NCBI GenBank assembly: GCA_037367355.1
Contig: CM074698.1
Span: 4,030,001-4,094,000 of the forward strand
Direction of reading: 5' to 3'
Source: Neoscytalidium dimidiatum
Lineage: Eukaryota > Ascomycota > Dothideomycetes > Botryosphaeriales > Botryosphaeriaceae
DNA: 64,000 nt
Of this stretch, positions 56,901 to 64,000 are shown in pieces. Position numbers and translations under genes: made by a program. How positions within the stretch are numbered: the stretch's first letter is position 1; each line of letters begins with the position of its first letter. Under the pieces are notes generated by a model. It was given only the letters and a program-made list of their open reading frames with translations, did no database searches and was not told the DNA's origin.

Positions 56901-59900
56901 CAGCCAGAAGAACAACCGCAAACTACACGCCCCAGTACCAGTCGGTTGTCTCGCCTCCCGGGCAATCTGCTGTCCCACCGCCTCGCCGTGCGCAATCACA
57001 GTCACCTGGTGCAACAATGAAGGGACCCATGCTGTCTATGGCTCCTATTGATAGGCCAGCATCAACGAACGGTGTGACATCCCCAATCGGGTCCGCATCT
57101 CCATATGCTCCTTTCGCTGCAGCTGCCCCGACCTCTCAACCCCCGGCACAGAATACCGCTCCACAACGTCGTCGTCGAACCTTCTCGCGTGACCTGAGCT
57201 ATGTGAAGCCCACTGATGAAACTGTGAATGACCCGTTGGAGAGATGGAAAGGCGCGCCCATCTTTAAGTGGGGTATCGGTGGGACTATACTGACAAGCTT
57301 CCCAAAAGAAATCCCTCGCTATGGAACTGGTACTGTCTTGCCAATGGTCAAGTGCACGCCTGGAGAAGTCAAACTTCAAAAGGCAAAGGATCTTTGCCCT
57401 CTCTGGGAACCAATCGCCAAGTTTCCGGGTCCATTGAAGGCCAAGAGTCAAAAGAAGCAGGTGCTGAGTTGGCTGCGCCAAAGCATCGAGACAATGGAGA
57501 AGGATTACCAGAGCAAGGTTTTCAACGGAGAACTGCACTCTGAAATAAGAATCCGCTTTGAGGAGAAAATACTTTTGTGGAAGGTTCTGGAGGTATTCGT
57601 CGAGCACGAGGGTCACCTGGAAGGCTCAGACGCTGTCAATCAGGCTGTCAGAAAAGTTCTCTCGAACGGACAAGACGATGAACCGCAGCTTTCGAGCCCC
57701 GTCGACATTATGGGATCATCAACAACGACCGCTTCCGTAAATAAAGCTGAACCTATCGACCCTCAATCAGTTGAGCAGCTTCGCGCCCACCTTTTGAAGG
57801 GTGAGCGAGAAAAAGCTGTTTGGGAGGCTGCCGACAAGAGGCTCTGGGGTCATGCCATGCTCATCTCATCCACCATGAACAAAGACATTTGGAAGCAGGT
57901 CGTTCAAGAATTTGTTCGCCAGGAGGTCAGGAAAGTTTCCGGAAATAATCAGTCCCTTGCAGCTCTCTACGAAGTTTTCGCCGGGAACTGGGAGGAGAGT
58001 ATTGATGAGCTTGTGCCCGCGTCTGCCCGCGCAGGCTTTCAGATGGTCAGCAAGACTGACAGATCTGGTGCAAACACTAATGTATTTGAGGGCTTGGACC
58101 GCTGGCGCGAGACGCTCGTTCTCATTGTCAACAACCGGAGTGAAGGGGATCCCCAAGCTCTGGTTGCCCTCGGAAAGCTGTTGGCAGGCTATGGCCGTGT
58201 TGAAGCAGCCCACATCTGCTATCTATTCGCACGCTCTGCTGTACTACTTGGTGGCGCGGATGATCCAAACGCGCATGTTGTTCTCATTGGCGCAGACCAT
58301 ATCAATCAGCGCTTTGAGCTTGGCCGGGATATCGAACCTATCCTACTCACGGAGATTTTCGAATTTGCTGTTTCTCTCTCAGCTCCGACCGCACCTCCGG
58401 CTATCCCTCATCTGCAAGCATTCAAACTTGCCCATGCATTCACTCTCTCCGAATATGGCTATAGGACTGAAGCCCAAGCTTACTGCGATGCGATTACAGG
58501 CGCTATGAAGTCTACAACTCGCATGTCACCGTACTACAACGCTTTTCTGGTCCAGGAGCTCGATGATCTCGTCAAGCGTCTTTCGGAGGCACCGAAGGAT
58601 TCGTCGTCGTGGATTTCCAAGCCTACCATGGGCAAGGTTTCCAGTAGCGTCTGGTCAAGCTTCAACAAGTTTGTCGCTGGAGATGACAGTGACGCCGACT
58701 CGACAGGCCCTGGAGGCAATGATACCAGTCCGTTTGCCAGGGTTGCCGGTGACACGCCCAGTGTCAGCAGATCTCCCTCTACTGCTGACTTGTATGGAAC
58801 TTATGCGAGTGGTGGCCCTGCGACATCGTCTAGCGCGATCGCTGGCTCTAGGTACGCTCCTTCAGCTGGACCCTATGCGCCGCGTACATCTGGCGAGCAG
58901 CCCCGCCCCCGTTATGAGCCGGCTACCCAGTCGCCATATCAACCGGCCAGGCCATCGACCGAGTCTGGAGACCGACACGAAATGCCTATGGATGCCTTGT
59001 TCGCTCATCAAGGTACACCACCATCCTCATACAACCCTTCTGCGATGCAATTCACGCAACAATCGAAGGCGCATAACGCCTATGCACCAACAAGCGGACC
59101 TCTGTCGGCAAACTCATCGCCGAACCCTCTTGGAAGCCCATACACACCCACAGGCTCTGGATTTCAGCCTCTCGGCGGCATAGTCAATGAACAGAAGCCC
59201 GCAAACGATTACGAGCCTCCCACCAGCAATTTCGGCCCCCCTCTCAACTCGCACGAACCATCTTCGAGTTCTTACGAGCCTCCAAGCAGCTCTTACGAAC
59301 CTCCGACCTCATCTTATGAGCCTCCATCATACCAGCCATATGAGCCCGAACCGGAGGAGAAGGATGATGAAGAGCAGGAGGAGAAGCCCAAGAAGAAGTC
59401 GTTCATGGACGATGATGACGATGATGAGCTGGAACGTCGCGCAGCTGCTCTGAAGGCGCAGCAGAAAGCTGAAGCGGACAGGATAGCGGAAGAAAACTTC
59501 CGGAAGGCCGCTGAAGCTGACGGTAAGTCAACCCACACCATCGTGCTCCTACTTATGAACCCATCATTAACTTCGCCCTTCACGCCACAGCTGCGAAGGC
59601 CTCTGCGCCCAAGAAGACCGGGTCGTGGCTCGGCGGTTGGTTCAAACGATCCGATAGCGGCGAGCAAGGCAACAAACCCATCCGGGCCAAGCTGGGCGAG
59701 GAGAACTCATTCTACTACGACCCGGACCTCAAGAAGTGGGTCAACAAGAAGGCGGGCCCCGCCGACCAGTCCAAACCGGCGGCCACGCCTCCACCCCCGA
59801 AGGGTGGACCCCCGCTCCGCAACTCGGCTTCCATGGCCAACCTCGCCGGGCCGCCGCCCGCCAAGCTCAGCCCCAGCGCCGCCACGCCACCGCCGGCGGC

Positions 59901-60198
59901 GGCCATGCGCAGCACGAGCATGCCGCCCCCCATGGCGACGGCCGCGTCGGCGCCGGGCTCCGGGGCCGCGACGCCCAGCCGCACGGATTCGCCTGCTCCG
60001 CCGACGGGCGGCCCGCCGAGCGCTGCGGGCACGCCTGGCGCCGGACCGCCCGGCGGGGGGCCGCCCAGCAGGCCGGCGACGAGCATGAGCAACGCCAGCT
60101 CGATAGACGATCTGCTGGGGGTGCCGGCGCCGAGGAAGGGCGGAGCGCCGAAGAAGAAGGGGAGGGCGGGGAGGTATGTGGACGTTATGGCGAAGTGA
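53957..60198 (+). CDS. SEC16: COPII coat assembly scaffold Sec16
   Basis: Sec16 organises ER exit sites and recruits Sec23, Sec24, Sec31 and Sar1. Model join(53957..59522, 59591..60198), 2057 residues. The acidic N-terminal third contains five LDWG repeats (about residues 257, 303, 360, 408 and 451), each an LDWG core followed six to seven residues later by an aromatic acidic patch such as DEFGFGG. A Pro/Ser-rich region (about 520-1070) holds RYSPAPP copies. The central conserved domain (about 1080-1580) begins YVKPTDETVNDPLERWKGAP and is helical, as in the Sec13-binding ACE1 domain. Late SYEPP repeats precede a charged helix. The conserved C-terminal element GSWLGGWFKR...ENSFYYDPDLKKWV is restored by the 68-nt intron at 59523-59590. 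The last exon is much more GC-rich than the rest. Confidence 0.95.
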
Positions 60199-62288
60199 GG
60201 TGTGCTGTGAAGACGGGGACATTCGTCTGTAAAATAGCGGTTGCGTGTTATTGTTGTTGATGATGGTGTTGCATTAGAGCGCTGGTTGGGTGGCTGAGGA
60301 GGGTGGGGGGAATTGGACATGCGTGGTGGCATTGGAGAGGATGGTGGCTTCTCATGTTGGTTTTTTTTTATTTTTCATTTCTGGCTTTCCTTCTTTTCCC
60401 TTTCGCTTATTGGGGATGACTGACGGGAATGATGCAGCGGGTTGGTATTGGGATGGGGCTGGGGGATGGGGCTGGGACGAATGGATTATGGGATTGTACG
60501 ATATTGACAGACTCTCGATTTGAGGTCCTTGTTGCTAAAAGACTATCTTTCTATGGACTTGTAATGATTCGAGGTATCCAGCTTCATGTGTGTATATACG
60601 CAGGACAAGTATGATTGCGGTAATATTCGTAGTAGAGGAGGTAGCTCTCGATCGGTCTTCCGGCTTTTGACGCAATCGTAAGCCTGTATGTAAGCCATAC
60701 AGCTTATTGGGTCGCGTTCCGCTGTGTGCAGAGTGGCGCGTCCCACGTCCCGCGCGAGGCATCCTTCGGCTCTACATCCTCGCCGCTGAGTGGTCGGCAG
60801 CAAAGCGGGCGCTATCAGTGAGATGAGAAGGTAAACGGCACGACATCGCTCAGTCCATCTTCCCTTCATCTAATCATCCGGCGCTGAAGACGGCGGGAAC
60901 GCGCTGACGCTGCCTGCTGCTCGTGGATCAGAGGCTTTTCACCGGCGGCGGGGCAGAATCGCCAATGTACTGAAGCCGCGCGGTCTTGCTTCAGAGCCCG
61001 TGCGTGCTGAGAATAGCGAGGGTATGGTCGATATGTGCGAATCGGGGTGGAGAGGACGAGACATGCGTCCAGGGTCGTGCTCACGCCTTGTCTAGCAACC
61101 CCGGTGGCGTGGCTAGGATGATCATATATATACATATATAATCATCAAGGCCGACTCCGAGGCAGATTTGAAATGAAAGAATGACTCCTGGGAGGGTTTT
61201 TTTGTTTTTGAATTTTTTTTTCGTACGAGGCTATGTTGTCATGGCGGGTCCGAGGCACAGGTGCGGATTGCTGTCAGTGGGTAGGACGGACGCGCATGTG
61301 GAAGGATTCATTGGTTTGTGCGACACATCCCGAAACATTTGCTCCATGGACGTGTAGGTCGCTGCCTGGTGCCCGTTTGAGTTGAGCTTTTGCGGGCGGC
61401 CGACGGGGTCCTTTTAGGGCGGGCGGACGGTAGGCAGAGCCCGGTGCGGGAGGTCAAATTAAGGCAGCCAGGGGCGGAGGCGGAGATAAGAGGAATGCTT
61501 CTGGATGGTTCACGGCGACGGCACCCGGCGGCTGGTGAGTTACAGGAGGGAGGGTTAAGGATAGGCATAGCCAAGCTGCCAAGTTGGATCCCCCGCAAAA
61601 CGCCAACGCCAACGCCAACGCCTTCGCCTTCGACCGGTGCGAAGCTTCCCTGCTCTCCGCCTTGTCCCCCGCATGGCAACGCTTGCGATGGCCGCTGCCA
61701 TGAGCTTGATTGCATTTAGGCAAACGGCGTCCTTGGCCCTTGGCTCCGACCAACGCCTGACCTGCATGCAGCCAATACCTTCTCTCCCGCTCTCCGCCGT
61801 CGCATCACAGCTGCAAGGCCGAGATGTCGTACTGGCCGGGGATCCCGCTGGGTGGTACCACGCTCGCCATCCAGGCTTATCTCGTCCTGGGCGTGGACCA
61901 ACCGCCTGCCCAGCTCGCATCCACCCCAAACCCTCGCTGCAGCTGAAACGAGACCCAATAAAGCAGGCGCCGGGCTGATCTCCAACGCCCTGGGGGCAAC
62001 CCAAGCTCATGTGTCATGCTGTACAGCTTTATCCAGCCTTTTCTTCAGCTTTCATTCTCCCTCTTCCCTCCATTGCTTCCCCGTCTTGTCGTACATCTAA
62101 GCTATCTCTACCTTGTCGTGCCAACCCGTTCCCAACCCGTCGGTAGCTCTAGAAGCAGAGCATCTCCGGATTAACCTTGTATATTTTTTCCCCCCTTGAC
62201 CTGCATTGCCCTCGGCCTTCCTTCTCTCTCTCTCTCTCTATCTGACGCTCTCCCGCTGCTGTCGTCTGCTCCCGCCTGATCGCCCGAC
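60199..62288. other. Intergenic: SEC16 3' end and permease upstream region
   Basis: This 2.1 kb region between plus-strand genes has no supported gene. It contains an AT-rich palindromic patch near 61128-61145, an AACGCC-type hexamer tract (about 61600-61634) and a CT run in the permease leader (about 62224-62239). Its length suggests an extended regulatory region for the permease, as is common for nutrient transporters, but no GATA-factor site cluster was resolved by eye. Confidence 0.55.
61600..61634. repeat. Short hexanucleotide (AACGCC) tract
   Basis: Three or four AACGCC units are followed by CTTCGC units, in non-coding DNA. Confidence 0.8.
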
Positions 62289-64000
62289 ATGTCCGCGCCC
62301 GAGTACAGCGCGGGCGAGAAGAAGGATTACGATGAGGAGAGGCACGACTCCGGTGCCGCCCGCAGTGACTTCATCCCAGCTGAGCATGGCGCCGTCATCG
62401 TCGAGTCGGCGCCGCTGGTGCGTGCTCTCAAAGGCAGGCACATGCAGATGATCGCCATTGGTACGATCCCGCTTGCCTTTACCCGTGCAGAAGTAGCGCC
62501 GCATCGTGTGTCTAACCGTGGCTGTATTCCTGTATAGGCGGCTCTATCGGCGCTGGTCTATTCGTCGGTTCGGGGGGTGCGCTGAGTACAGGCGGCCCCG
62601 CCAGTCTGGTACGTTCCTGGAGGCTGATGCCGGCCTGAGTCTTCCCGCCGGCTGACAATACAATGCAGACCCTCGGCTTCATCATCGTCGGTGCGTGCCC
62701 GTACCGCGAGCTCGATGAGTGTGGATTGCGTGGGCCGCTGACCATGGACTAGGCTTCATGCTGCTGTGCACCATGCAGGCGCTTGGAGAGATGGCCGTAC
62801 TGTATCCCGTAAACGGCGCTTACTACGCTTACATGTCGCGCTTCATCGACCCGGCATGGTATGCTCTCAATGATGTCGTGTCTCTACGCGTTTACTTACT
62901 GCTTCTCAGGGGCTTCGCCATTGGCTGGGATTACGCCATCGGCTGGCTGCTGATCCTACCCTTCGAGATCACTGCTGCTGGAATCACCATTCAGTTCTGG
63001 GAGAGTGCCAGAGATATCAATATTGGAGTTTGGATAGCTGTCTTCATGGTTGCTCTGATCATCGTTCAGATCTTTGGCGTCCGAGGCTACGGCGAAGGTG
63101 CGCCATGCTGAATATTGTTGCTCTGATCATGAGGCTGACATTCCTCAGTCGAATTCGTCCTCGGCGTGATCAAGATCACCGCCTGCTTGGGATTCATCAT
63201 CCTCGGAGTTGTCATTGACTGCGGAGGCGTCAGTACGGACAACCGTGGCTACATCGGCGCCCGTTACTGGCACGATCCTGGTGCCTTCCGCAACGGCTTC
63301 CATGGCTTCTGCACAGTCTTCGTTACCGCGGCCTTTGCGTTCGGTGGCACTGAGCTGGCGTGTTTGGCTGCCGCCGAGGCTGCCAACCCGCGCAAGTCCC
63401 TGCCGAAAGCCACAAAGCAGGTCTTCTGGCGCATCTTCTTCTTCTACATCGTCAACACTTTCATCCTGGGCCTGATCGTACCGTCCGACAACGAGAACCT
63501 CCTCCACGCATCCGGCGCAAACACGTCGTACAGCCCCTTCGTCATCGCCATCAGGCTGGCCGGAATCCGTGCGCTCCCCTCCATCATGAACGTCGTCATC
63601 TGCATCGCAGTCCTGTCCGTCGCCAACAGCGCCACCTTCGGCAGCACGCGCACATTCCAGGCGCTGGCCTCCAACGGCATGGCGCCCAAGTGGCTCGCGT
63701 ACGTCGACAAGTCCGGCCGGCCCCTCACCGCCGTCATCCTCCAGGTCCTCTTCGGCTTCCTCGCCTTCGTCAACGAGGCCGACAAGGGCTCCGAGATCTT
63801 CGACTGGCTCCTCGCGCTGTCGGGCCTCCAGAACTTCTTCGTCTGGGGCAGCGTCTGCGTGGCGCACCTGCGCTTCCGCCACGCGTGGGGGGTGCAGGGC
63901 CGCAGCGTCGAGGAGCTGCCGTTCAGGGCGATGATGGGCGTCTGGGGCAGCTGGGTCGGCCTGGCCCTCAACGTGCTCTGCCTCGTCGCTCAGTTTTACA
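62289..64000 (+). CDS. Amino acid permease (APC superfamily, fungal AAP type), 3' end outside window
   Basis: A proton-coupled plasma-membrane amino-acid transporter. Partial model join(62289..62460, 62538..62608, 62669..62690, 62753..62858, 62910..63097, 63149..>64000), about 470 codons of an expected 530-580. The cytosolic N-terminus is acidic. First-helix motif [19 protein letters not shown] spans the first intron, and [20 protein letters not shown] the next two. Then [20 protein letters not shown] and [17 protein letters not shown], typical of Gap1-like permeases. Later helices are intact, including [14 protein letters not shown] and [20 protein letters not shown]. Ten or so of twelve membrane segments are visible. 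All introns are short with GT-AG ends. Substrate range cannot be read from the sequence. Confidence 0.93.

Noticed and set aside
59523..60088. Read-through end of the SEC16 first exon giving an Arg-rich tail
   Set aside because: A clear 68-nt intron restores the conserved Sec16 C-terminus; the Arg-rich sequence is the wrong frame of the GC-rich last exon.

Overview
The window looks like nuclear DNA of a filamentous ascomycete (Pezizomycotina; Dothideomycetes is a guess from gene style only). Genes are monocistronic, lie on both strands, and carry short introns (mostly 50-90 nt, GT...CTRAC...AG). Recognisable products are eukaryotic core proteins with fungal features. No operon, tRNA, rRNA, CRISPR array or intact transposon was seen. 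All gene models were spliced by eye: each junction was chosen because it restores frame and family motifs, and no RNA evidence was available.

Layout: adenylate kinase (-) and the cleavage factor Pcf11 (-) at 1.5-5.1 kb; a small secreted I9-type protease inhibitor (+) at 6 kb; a Hook dynein adaptor (+) at 7.2-10.3 kb; a 1294-residue coiled-coil protein of unknown function (-) at 11.8-15.9 kb; the AAA+ ATPase Rvb2 (+) at 16.9-18.5 kb; a Rad57/XRCC3-like recombinase paralogue (-) at 19.1-20.7 kb; a cytosolic-type carnitine acetyltransferase (+) at 22.2-25.4 kb. A gene-poor 5.4 kb stretch follows. Next come a Gly/Glu/Ser-rich putative GPI cell-wall protein with phase-1 modular exons (+, 30.8-32.7 kb), an ABM-fold protein (+, 34.5-34.9 kb), a flavin monooxygenase joined to a multi-spanning membrane domain (-, 35.2-37.9 kb) and an F-box-like protein (-, 38.6-40.0 kb). 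Then proteasome alpha5 (+), complex III subunit Qcr10 (-), a small unknown protein (+, 45.2 kb), a single-pass membrane protein (-, 47.5-48.8 kb), the Neo1-type flippase (-, 49.2-53.2 kb), Sec16 (+, 54.0-60.2 kb) and an amino-acid permease (+, 62.3 kb onward, cut by the window end).

Most genes are independent housekeeping units, often head-to-head across 0.5-1.5 kb shared upstream regions (PCF11/I9 inhibitor, coiled-coil/RVB2, RAD57/carnitine acetyltransferase, F-box/PUP2, NEO1/SEC16). NEO1/SEC16 is the one pair with an obvious shared theme, early secretory-pathway membrane traffic. The most unusual loci are the cell-wall gene with splice donors embedded in Gly-Glu codons, the flavoprotein-membrane fusion with a sharp base-composition change at its last exon, the tiny I9 inhibitor with a 10-nt exon, and the carnitine acetyltransferase with a 643-nt last intron that is open for about 107 codons. 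No complete new multi-gene system could be demonstrated.
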